Source of the DNA: Tannerella sp.
GTDB taxonomy: Bacteria; Bacteroidota; Bacteroidia; Bacteroidales; Tannerellaceae
Assembly (NCBI GenBank): GCA_031283915.1
Contig: JAITAY010000215.1
Location: 1-21,641, forward strand
Direction: 5' to 3'
DNA: 21,641 nt
Position numbers and translations under genes: made by a program. Each line of letters begins with the position of its first letter. Position 1 is the stretch's first letter. Below, one piece after another: positions 1 to 9,163 of this stretch. The notes under the pieces were generated by a model. The model was given only the letters and a program-made list of their open reading frames with translations, did no database searches and was not told the DNA's origin.

Positions 1-7
1 AAAAAAG

Positions 8-694
8 ATGAAAAGTAAAAATGACTGGTTGCCTCGCAACCCGGAGGGCCTCTACAATCAGGCCAACCAAACGGTAACTTATTTGAAGGACGATGTTCTC
101 GCACGTATCGGTATTACCGGTCCGATTCTGACCTGGTACAACGGCGAGTTTACGCCCGGGTACACCCGCTTCAAGACGGCTTATGAGACTTTTGAGAATC
201 CGGCCGAACGTACGCCGGCCAAGACGGCGGCGCTCAAGAGCGCTCAAAATGATTTTGCCAGGGTGTACAGGCAGCTGTACAACGGGTACATGAAGAGTAA
301 TCCCCTCGTGACCGACGAGGATCTGGTGGAAGCGGGCTTGCCCAAACGTCACACGGGCGGGCACATACCCGCGCCGATTCCCAAGGGCGTGATCGCGGCC
401 ACGGCCGACACCTCCAAACCGGGGATACTGGGATTTCACTACCGCGACCGCGGCGCCACGGGCATAGCCAAACCCTACGGCGTACACGGCGCCGAACTGG
501 TCTGGGAAATCCTCGACCAGCCGCCGGCGGACTGGTCGGAACTGACGCATAGCGCGTTCAGTACGCACACGCCCGCAGAACTCGTATTCAAAGGCGATCA
601 GCGCGGAAAGACGCTCTATTTCGCCATGCGTTGGGAAAATACACGCGGACAGAAAGGGCCTTGGAACGAAATCGAAAGCGTCATCATTCCCTGA
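8..694 (+). CDS. Conserved Bacteroidetes hypothetical protein, 228 aa
   Basis: The ATG follows an A-rich stretch typical of Bacteroidetes starts; nothing upstream is visible, so a longer product cannot be excluded. The protein has no signal peptide, lipobox or membrane segment. The N-terminal half is helical and charged (WLPRNPEGLYNQ near the start; PAERTPAKTAALK at about residues 66-78; NPLVTDEDL at about 98-106). The C-terminal half, from about residue 125, looks like a beta-rich fibronectin-like fold ending in LYFAMRWENTRGQKGPWNEI. I recognise this two-part architecture from many uncharacterised ~220-aa Bacteroidetes proteins, often present in several copies per genome; no function is known to me. 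The stop is followed directly by the palindrome array at 736-867, which could end its transcript. The reading frame is intact and codon use looks normal, so the gene is real; the role is unknown. Confidence 0.85.
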   Translation: MKSKNDWLPRNPEGLYNQANQTVTYLKDDVLARIGITGPILTWYNGEFTPGYTRFKTAYETFENPAERTPAKTAALKSAQNDFARVYRQLYNGYMKSNPLVTDEDLVEAGLPKRHTGGHIPAPIPKGVIAATADTSKPGILGFHYRDRGATGIAKPYGVHGAELVWEILDQPPADWSELTHSAFSTHTPAELVFKGDQRGKTLYFAMRWENTRGQKGPWNEIESVIIP

Positions 695-735
695 TCCCAT
701 GCCGGCGGACGTGAAACATCATTGTTTTTTTGCTC

Positions 736-867
736 GGGTAACCCGGCTTTTCCGGGCTTCCCATGTTTTTCATTTCTTTTGCTTGGGAGGCCCGGTTTTT
801 CCGGGCTTCCCGGTTTTTTCATTTTTTGTTTATGCTGCTCGGGAAGCCCGGAGAATCCGGGTTTCCC
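736..867 (+). repeat. Array of three 27-bp GC-rich palindromes (tandem terminator-like hairpins)
   Basis: Three near-identical palindromes lie at 736-762, 785-811 and 841-867. Each has 11-nt arms of the type GGGaagCCCGG / CCGGGcttCCC around a 5-nt loop. Copy 1 has two mismatches. Copies 2 and 3 pair completely if one G-U wobble is allowed, and the varying arm positions keep pairing. The spacers (22 and 29 nt) are T-rich (for example GGTTTTTTCATTTTTTG), so on the plus strand each hairpin is followed by a T-run like an intrinsic terminator. The array sits about 40 bp after the stop of the first gene. It may be a serial terminator or a REP-like repeat; the sequence does not decide. Confidence 0.75.
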
Positions 868-926
868 GGCTTTCTTATTTCCAGACAGCTCCTGAAGCCC
901 GTACAAGCAGCCGTACATGGAGGAAC

Positions 927-1016
927 AGTGCAGTCGGCCATCTGCACTCGGAAATCAGGACTGCCGCCGCACCGGGCTTTAGCCCCGTTCCCCCGGTGGC
1001 CGTTGGCTTTAGCCAA
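927..1016. repeat. Small hairpins in the spacer before the giant gene
   Basis: A perfect 7-bp inverted repeat (AGTGCAG / CTGCACT, 8-nt loop) lies at 927-948. Two short palindromes sharing GGCTTTAGCC follow at 974-985 (GGGCtttaGCCC) and 1003-1016 (TTGGCtttaGCCAA), with the motif repeated at a 30-bp interval. These dyads indicate non-coding intergenic DNA even though the giant frame happens to stay open through them. The second palindrome lies just downstream of the GTG proposed as the start of the giant gene, so it could also affect translation initiation. Function is unknown. Confidence 0.5.
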
Positions 1017-4000
1017 AACAGGAAAGCTGATAAAGTAAAAACATTTTTTCTTTGCGTAACGGTATGTTTGGCCGGATTAGCGAATTTACAGGACGCCAAG
1101 GCGCAGAGTATTGACGACCTGGGCGTCGTCTGGTCGAAGACTTACGGACAGGGAACCATTCTCAACATTAAGCATAATCCGGGAGGGACCTACACCGCTT
1201 GCGGGTATACGTGGATAGATGGCGTTTCCTCCAAATATGAGCGACTGGAGGGGCTGGTGGTTGAGTTCGACGAATCGGGCAATGAATTGCAGCGGGCTAC
1301 GGCACGCATCCCGCAATATTATATTAATTCGCATCCGGGCAGTTCTATTTCCGACGACGCTTCTGCCCGGTTTTCGTCTGCTTTCAAAACCGACGACGGA
1401 GGCTACCTCGCTTTTGGTTATTTTTATAATCCCGGAGCTCCCGTCGGTGAAAAAGAATACAGCTGGAATACCAATGATTTTGTGAACAGTCAGTACATTG
1501 CCACCGGGATATGGATTGTGAAATTCGACGCCGGCGGAACAGTGATAAAAGACACGCTCGTGAACGGAAGGTATACCAATAACGGATGGGCGGCTTCAGA
1601 TACTCCCAATACTTATGTAATCGGCGGATTAGATAGAGGACAGAACATTGACCGCACACTGATTCGCAGGTATAACAAAAATGGAGAGATTATTGCGGAT
1701 CATCTCGCGAGTTATGGAGAAATGAACATATTCAACCAAAATCCGGACGGCAGTTTTATTGCTACGACCGGTCAGACTATTTTAAATATTCCCCAATCAT
1801 TATCAGGCATCTCTTCCATTGCAATAAACACAGCATTAACGCCGGAAACAGGCGTCAACCGATGGTCGAGGGCTATTACGCCGACTACCGACGGAGGTTA
1901 TTTTCTTACACTCAATTTACATTCTGTTTCTACCGATTATACTCAAACGTATGCCTACGGAAATGGATTATACAGAATCAACGCTGCCAAAACCGCTTCT
2001 TCCTGGTATAAAATAACTATCCCCGGCGATACCATGTTTCATGCTCCGCTGCTTTTGCCGGGAAGCAGCAATCCTCCAAAATATATCGGTACGGCGTCGC
2101 TTCATCAAACTTCTTACCAGAATATTACCGGATACCGAATGTACGAACTCACCGACAGCCTCACTTCTTATTCCTACCGCGTGGGAAACGCTTTCCCAAA
2201 CGGTACGGCATTAAATACGGTCAGTCAGGTGGACGGCTTCTTTTCCTGCGGCACAGACAGTCCGGGCCATGCGGCCATTGCCAAGCTCTCGACCTGCGCC
2301 AAGTTCAAACTCAATGTCGGTTCGACCTCCGAAAACCTTTTAACAAACAGCGGCACGATGGCCTTCGCCGGACGCCACATCGGCTACAGCGGCGAGAACG
2401 GTACGGTTTCCTATTCATGGACGCTTACCGACATTACACCGGGCGGCATTGCTACCGACGTTTCGTCTACCGTTACCGGCGCGCCGAACACGTCCATCCC
2501 GCCGGCAACATTTACCCTGCTGCCCGGTAAGTCTTTTGCCCTGCTGCAATATGTCATTACCGCCGTAGATTCGTACACGGCGAACGGCGTGCCGCAGACC
2601 TGCCAGCAGACGCAGAACATCCTGCTGAGAATCAATTCCTATCCCGACAACATCAGCGACGCCGACTGCTTCACCGCCATCCCGTCGATTGCCTGGAGCA
2701 TAGAGGCGGCATTTACAAGCAATACGTCCCAGCAGACAATGACGGCATACGCAACACCGCTGGTGGGCGACCTCGACGGCGACAGGGTACCCGAAATACT
2801 TGTGTATAATTTTGTCAGCGCCAACGATCCGCGAACGGTCAACAAGGTATACGTATTTTGGGGGAACAATCGAGGGAATCCGACGGAATTTTCCATTCCG
2901 ACGACAAGCTACATGCATCCGATGGGCGCGCTGGCACGGGTGGAAATAGGCGGCGTAATGACGCCGATACTGGTATTTCAGGCAACGGACGGCTATCTGT
3001 ATGCATATAATCCGCAGACGGGGCAGCCGATAACGGCGTGGAACGGCGGCGGAGTTAATGGACGGTCGAATGCGAAGATAAACGACTGGGTTGCCGAAAC
3101 GGGCGCTACCGCCGTAACGCCGCAGGCCGTAGGCTTTGCCGACTTCGACGGCGACGGCAAGGTGGAAGTCTATGCTTCCCGTAGCGTATGGGCGGCGGAG
3201 AACGGCAAACTGCTGGTGCAGGGCGCCGGCAACAAAGGATATGTGCAGGCGGGAGGCAACCCGAGCTACAAGCACTATTATACCGTAGCGGCCGACTTTA
3301 CTGACGACGGCATCGTCGAACTGGCGGCCGGAACGCACGTATACGAAGTGCATACCCCGTATCGTGACGGAATCAACGCCGCGAATACGATGAACATTAA
3401 ATATCAAATAGGGGCACAGACGGCAAACGGCCTGTCCATTACGGACGGGACGACGATCGTAGCCGATGTAAACCGGAACGGGAAATTAGACGTCATCGTA
3501 ACCAGCAATAATGGCGGAAGCAATTACGGCATACTGGTCTGGGAACCCGGCCCGACGTCCTCGGTCGTTGCCACAGGCGGCAGCACGGGCGTAGATTATC
3601 CCGCCACGCCGTTTGCAGGCAACATAGACAGCAATCCGGACATGGAGATACTTTATATAACGAACAACAGGCTGGACGGCTGGCGCTACAACAACACGAC
3701 AACGCTTCAGCGCCCGTATACGCTGTCCCATACGGACGGCAGCGGCGCGACCGGCATCACGATGTTCGACTTCAACAGCGACAACATCCCCGAACTCGTA
3801 TACCGCGACCAGGACAACCTGCGCATCATGCAGGCCAATGCTGCAACCGGCACGATCACGAATTTGCAAACCTTTCCCTGCGGTTCGGGCACGTACAAGG
3901 AATACCCGATAGTGGCGGACGTGGACGGCGAGGGTTCGTCGGCGATACTGGTGATGGGCGGAGCAAGCAATGCGACAAGTCCGGCCACGCTGCGCATATA

Positions 4001-7000
4001 CAAGAGCGCCGGTTTGTCCTGGGCGCCGGCGCGCAAAGTGTGGAACCAGTATAATTATAATGTGGTGAACATAAACGAAGACCTGACCGTCCCGCGCTAT
4101 CAGATGAGTCCGGCCACCGTATTCCCCGGCAGCGACGGCATGACGGGCACGGCGGACGACGTCCGCCCGTACAACAACTTCCTGCAGCAGCAAACCTCGC
4201 TCAACAGAAACGGCAAGCCGCTGTGGCTTGCGCCCCGCTCCGCAATTGATTCGACCTTCTATCGCTACGACGCGGCGAAGGACTCGATGTACGTCACCCT
4301 CGATGTGGTCAGCCTGGGCAGCGCCGCCTTCGTCGCGCCTCTCCATATCACCGTATATAAGAACGCCGTCGGCAATGCCGTGAAACACACGTATACCTAT
4401 CTTCATTCGATCAACGCCGGCGACACGGCGCGTATCACCTTCGGCATCCCCGCCTATCTTGCCACGTGGGGCAACGACGTGGAAAAGCTCGTCGCCCGCA
4501 TCAACGACGCCGGCAACGGCTTCAACGAGCAGGCGGTCTGCGATTCCACGTACCGCGACGTCGCCAGCGGCCCGGTGCTGCTGGCCATGCACGACCGCGC
4601 CTTGACGGCTACGGCGCTGCCCGTGATCGTGAACGTGCTCGCGAACGATACCGTCCCGTCCGGCTGCACGCCCGTGCTGTCGATACTCACCCCCACGACG
4701 CCGCATGGCTCCGCCACACTCGCCGGCGCTGCCATGGACAGCATCCGCTATACCCCCGCCGCCGGCTTCGCCGGCTTCGACACGCTCGTCTACCGCATCG
4801 CCTGCGGCACGGAATACTCCTCCGATGCATACATTTATATATATGTAGCCGAAAGGCCGGACAACATCAGCGACGCCGACTGCTACATCGACCCGCTGGC
4901 CCAGAAATGGGGAATCAGGGAAACTGCGCTGAATACTGCCGCAACCGTACATAACTACGCTTCGCTCACCGCAGGAGATATTGATGGCGACGGCACGGTC
5001 GAAATTCTCGGATTTATCGAAAACGCCAGTACCAACAACTGGTATGAAAGCAACGGAATCAAGATATACTATTTCGACAAAAGTACGCAGCAGGTCAAGT
5101 TCGAGAAGAGTTTTACCTTCAAACCCGTCAACGAATCCACAATAACTACGGTATCTACTTTCGGGTCAATGGCCATCGCACGCTACAACAACAAGGGATA
5201 CATCGTGGTTGCAGGCATCGACTATCACCTCTATGCCTATGATGAGAACGGCGTCCGCCTGTGGAAATCGGATTATCCGCATCATACCGCTTCGGGGCAT
5301 TACGGTGCGCTCGTGAATATAGCCGACTTCAATGCCGACGGCATTCCCGAAGTATATGCGGGAAACACCATCTTCTCGCTGGCCGACGGGGAAAGAATAT
5401 GCGCCGGCGGCACGTCGAACAATTACGGAGTGCTTGCCGGAAGCGGCTGTTCGTCCATGGCGGCGGATATCGACGGCGACGGCATACTGGAACTGTGCGC
5501 CGGAACCCAGATATACAAGGTGGACATAGCCGCAAAAAGCATGACCGTATGGAAGGAACTGACCCGGACGCTGCCTTCCAACGCCACTAAGGACGGGGCT
5601 ACCCAGGTGGCGGACATCGACAACGACGGCCAACTGGAAATCGTCGTCATTTCAAAAGTATCTAACAGCGCAGTTCCGAATGTGGTGTACGTATGGAAAC
5701 CCATGCCCGGCGCCGGCTCGTATATAACGGGCAGTTTTGCTACCGCAAATTCATCATGGTACAGCGTCCCCATGATTGGAAATATTGATACCGATCCCTA
5801 TCCGGAAATTGTGTTTATCGGCACCGCCACGCTCATGTACGCATTGGATTTCAATCCGGCGCAGCCTGCCGGCAGCCAAATCTCACTCATGTGGACCTTG
5901 TCTCACAACGACGGTTCGGCCTGTACCGGCATGAGCCTGTTTGATTTCAATCAGGACGGCAGAAACGAAATCGTATATCGCGACCAGGAAAAACTTCGCA
6001 TCATTGATGGAAACTATCATGGCGGCGGCGCTCTACCGGCAGCCAATGTACTGTCTACTTTCATGAATGTCGCTTCCTTAACGTTGCGTGAGCTTCCTCT
6101 GGTCGTCGATATCGACGACGACGGACAGGCGGAGATCGTCGTGCAGGGTCATACCTCAGCCCAGAGTTATACCGGTTATGTACGTGTATTTAAAACCGAC
6201 GGGTCTCCCTGGGCGCCCGCCCGCAAGGTATGGAATCAGTATGCCTACAATGCGGTGAACGTAAACGACGACCTGACCATCCCGCGCTATCAGATGAATC
6301 CCACAACCGTATTCCCCGGCGCCGACGGCATCATGGGCACCTCGGACGACGTCCGCCCGTACAACAACTTCCTCCAGCAACAGACGGCGCTCAACATGAA
6401 CGGCACCCGGCTGTGGCTCACCCCGGACGTACTTCCGGTCGGGAATCCCGTTTATGAGTATTTCAACGACGGCGATTCGCTGCGCGTCACCTTTACGGTG
6501 GAGAACCGGGGCGATGCGGCAGCCGTGGCGCCGTTCTACACAGGGGTCTACCGCAACGAAGTCACTGCAGCCACCCATGTGCATACCGATTCCATCATGC
6601 AGATGATCAGTCCGGGCGCCACGGTGACGCACACGGCCGTCATCCCGCACTTTACGCAGGTATTCGACTTGAGCGACAGCCTGATTCTCCGGCTGAACGA
6701 CCGCGGTGGCACGCACTACGTACAGCAGGAATGTGACACGACCAACAATGCGACCGGAAAGCGGGTCTCGGCCATCCTGCAAATGCGCAACGACACGCGC
6801 ACGGTACAGAAATATCACTGGACGGAAATCGACGTGCTGGCCAACGACATGTTGCCGGACGGCCTCTTTTCGCCCGGGCCGTTCAGCCTCCGCGATTCCG
6901 TCGTGCAGCAGCCCGTAGCCGGCAGGCTCAGCGGCATCGGCGCGGGCAGAGGTAGCCGGCTGATCTACCTGAACAGCGGCACGGAAAATCTGCCCGCTCA

Positions 7001-9083
7001 AATCGACTCCTTCATCTACCGTTTCCGCATCTACGACCCCGGGACGGGCGGCATTCGGGAGTTCCGCGCCACGGCTTACATCTACATCCTGGAGGAAATA
7101 CACGGCGCCGCAGCCTGCCACGGCCGCAGCTTCACGGCCACCCTCCGGGAACTGCCAGCCGGCGTCGGGTTTAAATGGTACACCGTAGCCGACACCGCTT
7201 TCCTGTCCTCCGGCCCTTCCTGCACGTTCGGCGGGATGGCGGGCGACTCCTCGCGGCTGGTGAAGCCTTCCGTACCGGACACGCCGGGACACGGCACAGC
7301 CTCCTGGAACCGCGAGGGCGGTTTCCCGCCGGGACTGCTCACCGTATACGCCGCCGGCGCCTCCCGTCCGATGCGCTGGACGGGCATGAAAAATACGGAC
7401 TGGTACAACCCGGAGAACTGGGTGGAGACGGTGCAGGCAGGCGGCAGTACGTATGAATCGCCCGTATCGTGGCCGCCTTCGGCCTGTACGGAGGTGGTGA
7501 TTTCCTCCGGCGCAGGCTTCTACCCCGAACTGACGGATTCCGCCTGGTGCCGCACAATTACGGTGCAGGATCGTGCCCTGCTCGTGAATCCCCACGCATT
7601 GAACTACGACAGTGCGCGGGTAGAACTGAAGCTCAAGGCCACGGAACGCGACCGTTTTATCATGTGGTCTGCCCCGCTGAAAGACATGTATTCGGGCGAT
7701 TACCACTTCAAGGACGCCGCGGGTCAACCGCGCTGGGGCGACGTATATATGAACTACTTCCAGTTGGCCAACCCTGCCGGCGGAGCGGCGCAGGCGAACA
7801 TGTTCACCGCCACGTTCGGCGAACCGGGCGACAGGCTGAGGCCGGGCAAGGCGTTCAACCTGCGGGTAACGGGCACAAGCGTATCGCGCGACCAGCCCCT
7901 GATTTTCCCGCAGTCCGCAACCACCTACACCCCGCTGAACAAACCCGCCGTCAGCACGCCGCGCACCGTCAGCCACCGCTTCATCACGGACGGCGTCGTG
8001 CAGGACGGTAACGGCCGGTTCAGCCTGCCGGTCGAAAACGACGTGGCCGCCGGTCAGCTGGTGCAGGTAGTCAATCCCTACCTGGCGTGGCTGCGTGCCG
8101 ATTCCTTCCTTGTCAACAACGGCGCAAAGCTGGCCCCAAGCGGTTATCTGATCTGGGACGGCGACGTGAACAGCAGCTTCATCGCCACTAAAGTGACCGG
8201 TACGGAGGGGATGAGATACAGCGTGAGCACATCACCCGGCATGACCGACAAGAATCTGATTGCGCCGCTGCAATCCTTCTTTGTGGCGAAAATATCGACC
8301 GGCAGCCTGGTGGGCAGCGTGCTCATGTCTCCCCGCTGGACAACGACCGCGTCCTCCGGCTGGGATCAGGAGGGTTACACGCTTCGCGCTGCGGAGGCGG
8401 AGAGCGGCGTACTGCGTATCCGCGCCTCGCAGGGCAACCGCACGGCCTCCGCCGCCCTGCATTTTGACAAGCTGTCGGCCGTACCGGAATACCGCGGCAG
8501 TGAAGACGTGCGGGCGCTGTTCTACGACGCTTCGCCGCTGTCCGTCTACGTGCTGACGCCGCAACGCGAACCGCTGGCCATCTCGGCCGACGGCGAATAT
8601 CAAACCCACACGACCGCCCTGGGTCTGCGCCTGGCCGAAAGCGGCGAAGTGACGCTGAGCTTCACCGGTCAGGAACGCTTCGGCCACGACGTTTACCTGA
8701 TAGACCGCGAACGCGGCAGCTTCGAGATCTTCCTGCAGGAGACGCCGTCCTACACCTTCACGGCCGTCAGGCCGTCGGGCGCGTCGGCCTTCGAACTGAA
8801 CGACCGCTTCGTATTGCGGATGGAATACACGGGCGTGGGCAACGCACCGGTGACCGTCCTCCGTCCGGAGGTGACGGTCGGCGCCGGCGCGGGCTGCATC
8901 CACGTGCATACGCTCTCCGGCCGGATCGAGCGGATAGACGTATACAACCTGCTGGGGATGTCGCTCTACAGCCTCACCCCCAACACCGACGAATTTGATA
9001 TACCGGTAGCCGGTGCGCAGACGTATATCGTGAAGGTCAGGATCGACGGCGGAGAGACCGTGAAAAAGGTCATCGTGAAGTGA
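996..9083 (+). CDS. Giant T9SS-exported multidomain protein with duplicated FG-GAP/VCBS-like modules (start uncertain)
   Basis: The frame is open from an ATG at 699, but the first ~100 codons only translate the palindrome array and are unlikely to be coding. A classical signal peptide (KTFFLCVTVCLAGLANLQDAKA, cleavage after 1103) begins at 1035, where the codon is GTA instead of ATG. The nearest in-frame conventional start is GTG at 996, giving ~2695 aa. Order: a N-terminal domain with DGGY motifs, possibly propeller-like (~1104-2300); an Ig/PKD-like segment (~2300-2640); module 1 (2646-4859); module 2 (4860 to ~7100); a NTDWYNPENW-type beta region (~7370-8830); and a T9SS sorting domain at the C-terminus. 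The modules carry repeated DxDxDG acidic loops of the FG-GAP/VCBS type, expected to bind Ca2+. The product should be exported by Sec, then by T9SS, and released or anchored at the cell surface. An adhesin or surface role is inference; no catalytic motif was seen. Confidence 0.85.
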   Translation: MAVGFSQNRKADKVKTFFLCVTVCLAGLANLQDAKAQSIDDLGVVWSKTYGQGTILNIKHNPGGTYTACGYTWIDGVSSKYERLEGLVVEFDESGNELQRATARIPQYYINSHPGSSISDDASARFSSAFKTDDGGYLAFGYFYNPGAPVGEKEYSWNTNDFVNSQYIATGIWIVKFDAGGTVIKDTLVNGRYTNNGWAASDTPNTYVIGGLDRGQNIDRTLIRRYNKNGEIIADHLASYGEMNIFNQNPDGSFIATTGQTILNIPQSLSGISSIAINTALTPETGVNRWSRAITPTTDGGYFLTLNLHSVSTDYTQTYAYGNGLYRINAAKTASSWYKITIPGDTMFHAPLLLPGSSNPPKYIGTASLHQTSYQNITGYRMYELTDSLTSYSYRVGNAFPNGTALNTVSQVDGFFSCGTDSPGHAAIAKLSTCAKFKLNVGSTSENLLTNSGTMAFAGRHIGYSGENGTVSYSWTLTDITPGGIATDVSSTVTGAPNTSIPPATFTLLPGKSFALLQYVITAVDSYTANGVPQTCQQTQNILLRINSYPDNISDADCFTAIPSIAWSIEAAFTSNTSQQTMTAYATPLVGDLDGDRVPEILVYNFVSANDPRTVNKVYVFWGNNRGNPTEFSIPTTSYMHPMGALARVEIGGVMTPILVFQATDGYLYAYNPQTGQPITAWNGGGVNGRSNAKINDWVAETGATAVTPQAVGFADFDGDGKVEVYASRSVWAAENGKLLVQGAGNKGYVQAGGNPSYKHYYTVAADFTDDGIVELAAGTHVYEVHTPYRDGINAANTMNIKYQIGAQTANGLSITDGTTIVADVNRNGKLDVIVTSNNGGSNYGILVWEPGPTSSVVATGGSTGVDYPATPFAGNIDSNPDMEILYITNNRLDGWRYNNTTTLQRPYTLSHTDGSGATGITMFDFNSDNIPELVYRDQDNLRIMQANAATGTITNLQTFPCGSGTYKEYPIVADVDGEGSSAILVMGGASNATSPATLRIYKSAGLSWAPARKVWNQYNYNVVNINEDLTVPRYQMSPATVFPGSDGMTGTADDVRPYNNFLQQQTSLNRNGKPLWLAPRSAIDSTFYRYDAAKDSMYVTLDVVSLGSAAFVAPLHITVYKNAVGNAVKHTYTYLHSINAGDTARITFGIPAYLATWGNDVEKLVARINDAGNGFNEQAVCDSTYRDVASGPVLLAMHDRALTATALPVIVNVLANDTVPSGCTPVLSILTPTTPHGSATLAGAAMDSIRYTPAAGFAGFDTLVYRIACGTEYSSDAYIYIYVAERPDNISDADCYIDPLAQKWGIRETALNTAATVHNYASLTAGDIDGDGTVEILGFIENASTNNWYESNGIKIYYFDKSTQQVKFEKSFTFKPVNESTITTVSTFGSMAIARYNNKGYIVVAGIDYHLYAYDENGVRLWKSDYPHHTASGHYGALVNIADFNADGIPEVYAGNTIFSLADGERICAGGTSNNYGVLAGSGCSSMAADIDGDGILELCAGTQIYKVDIAAKSMTVWKELTRTLPSNATKDGATQVADIDNDGQLEIVVISKVSNSAVPNVVYVWKPMPGAGSYITGSFATANSSWYSVPMIGNIDTDPYPEIVFIGTATLMYALDFNPAQPAGSQISLMWTLSHNDGSACTGMSLFDFNQDGRNEIVYRDQEKLRIIDGNYHGGGALPAANVLSTFMNVASLTLRELPLVVDIDDDGQAEIVVQGHTSAQSYTGYVRVFKTDGSPWAPARKVWNQYAYNAVNVNDDLTIPRYQMNPTTVFPGADGIMGTSDDVRPYNNFLQQQTALNMNGTRLWLTPDVLPVGNPVYEYFNDGDSLRVTFTVENRGDAAAVAPFYTGVYRNEVTAATHVHTDSIMQMISPGATVTHTAVIPHFTQVFDLSDSLILRLNDRGGTHYVQQECDTTNNATGKRVSAILQMRNDTRTVQKYHWTEIDVLANDMLPDGLFSPGPFSLRDSVVQQPVAGRLSGIGAGRGSRLIYLNSGTENLPAQIDSFIYRFRIYDPGTGGIREFRATAYIYILEEIHGAAACHGRSFTATLRELPAGVGFKWYTVADTAFLSSGPSCTFGGMAGDSSRLVKPSVPDTPGHGTASWNREGGFPPGLLTVYAAGASRPMRWTGMKNTDWYNPENWVETVQAGGSTYESPVSWPPSACTEVVISSGAGFYPELTDSAWCRTITVQDRALLVNPHALNYDSARVELKLKATERDRFIMWSAPLKDMYSGDYHFKDAAGQPRWGDVYMNYFQLANPAGGAAQANMFTATFGEPGDRLRPGKAFNLRVTGTSVSRDQPLIFPQSATTYTPLNKPAVSTPRTVSHRFITDGVVQDGNGRFSLPVENDVAAGQLVQVVNPYLAWLRADSFLVNNGAKLAPSGYLIWDGDVNSSFIATKVTGTEGMRYSVSTSPGMTDKNLIAPLQSFFVAKISTGSLVGSVLMSPRWTTTASSGWDQEGYTLRAAEAESGVLRIRASQGNRTASAALHFDKLSAVPEYRGSEDVRALFYDASPLSVYVLTPQREPLAISADGEYQTHTTALGLRLAESGEVTLSFTGQERFGHDVYLIDRERGSFEIFLQETPSYTFTAVRPSGASAFELNDRFVLRMEYTGVGNAPVTVLRPEVTVGAGAGCIHVHTLSGRIERIDVYNLLGMSLYSLTPNTDEFDIPVAGAQTYIVKVRIDGGETVKKVIVK
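1035..1103 (+). other. Signal peptide coding segment of the giant T9SS protein
   Basis: It encodes V-K-T-F-F-L-C-V-T-V-C-L-A-G-L-A-N-L-Q-D and then A-K-A, followed by Q-S. A hydrophobic core of about 13 residues and an AxA cleavage site make a convincing Sec signal peptidase I signal. The first codon here is GTA where an ATG would be expected; with an ATG it would read as a textbook signal peptide starting MKTFFL. If translation starts at GTG 996, the n-region gains 13 residues (MAVGFSQNRKADK), which is still compatible with export. Confidence 0.75.
2646..7100 (+). repeat. Tandem intragenic duplication of a ~2.2-kb module
   Basis: Unit 1 (2646-4859) and unit 2 (4860 to ~7100) both begin with DNISDADC; about 25 nt are identical at 2646 and 4860. 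Both then run through a row of acidic Ca2+-loop repeats (LDGD, FDGDG, IDGDG, FNADG, IDNDG), a WAPARKVWNQY block, an RPYNNFLQQQT block (4161 and 6351 in DNA), a CARDB-like beta domain, and a VLANDTVP / VLANDMLP cadherin-like domain ending in AYIYI. Spacing between matching blocks is 2214 and 2190 nt, so the copies stay in frame but have diverged, mostly in the propeller-like part. The near-identical short stretches leave room for recombination between the units. Confidence 0.85.
8838..9080 (+). other. T9SS type A C-terminal sorting domain
   Basis: The last ~80 residues contain RIDVYNLLGMSLYSL, then a FDIPVAG turn, TYIVKVRIDGG and a lysine/valine-rich end (VKKVIVK). This is the usual layout of Por-secretion (type A) sorting domains in Bacteroidota: a VYNLLG-type strand, a short turn, an Y-hyd-V-K-V strand, and a basic terminal strand. 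It predicts recognition by the PorU/PorV system and cleavage at the outer membrane. The T9SS machinery itself is not in this window. Confidence 0.88.
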
Positions 9084-9091
9084 ATGAATAA

Positions 9092-9163
9092 AACCACGGA
9101 GGCACAGAGGACACGGAGGTAAACAGAGGAAAAAATCTCTGTGTCCTCTGTGCCTCCGTGGTT
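9092..9163. terminator. Perfect 23-bp inverted repeat between convergent genes (bidirectional terminator or repeat element)
   Basis: Arms 9092-9114 and 9141-9163 are perfect reverse complements. The 26-nt loop region contains a nested ACAGAG / CTCTGT pair around an A-run. The arms are built of near-repeats of CACRGAGG at about 9-bp spacing (CCACGGAGG, CACAGAGG, CACGGAGG, then ACAGAGG). It sits 9 nt after the giant gene's stop, and its right arm includes part of the tamB stop codon (9162-9164), so it lies exactly at the junction of two convergent transcripts. Bidirectional termination is a reasonable inference. From memory, sequences of this type are scattered in many bacterial genomes as intergenic repeats; I cannot check that here. 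Confidence 0.75.

Noticed and set aside
616..918. Minus-strand 100-aa frame with collagen-like GKPG repeats
   Set aside because: It is the translation of the palindrome array at 736-867 and overlaps the end of the real first gene; the repeats come from the DNA palindromes, not from protein selection.
2415..7976. Long minus-strand open frames (330, 488 and 606 codons) within the giant gene
   Set aside because: They are antisense shadows of a GC-rich coding region with strong third-position bias; they are rich in Arg, Val, Gly and Ala and show no recognisable domain.
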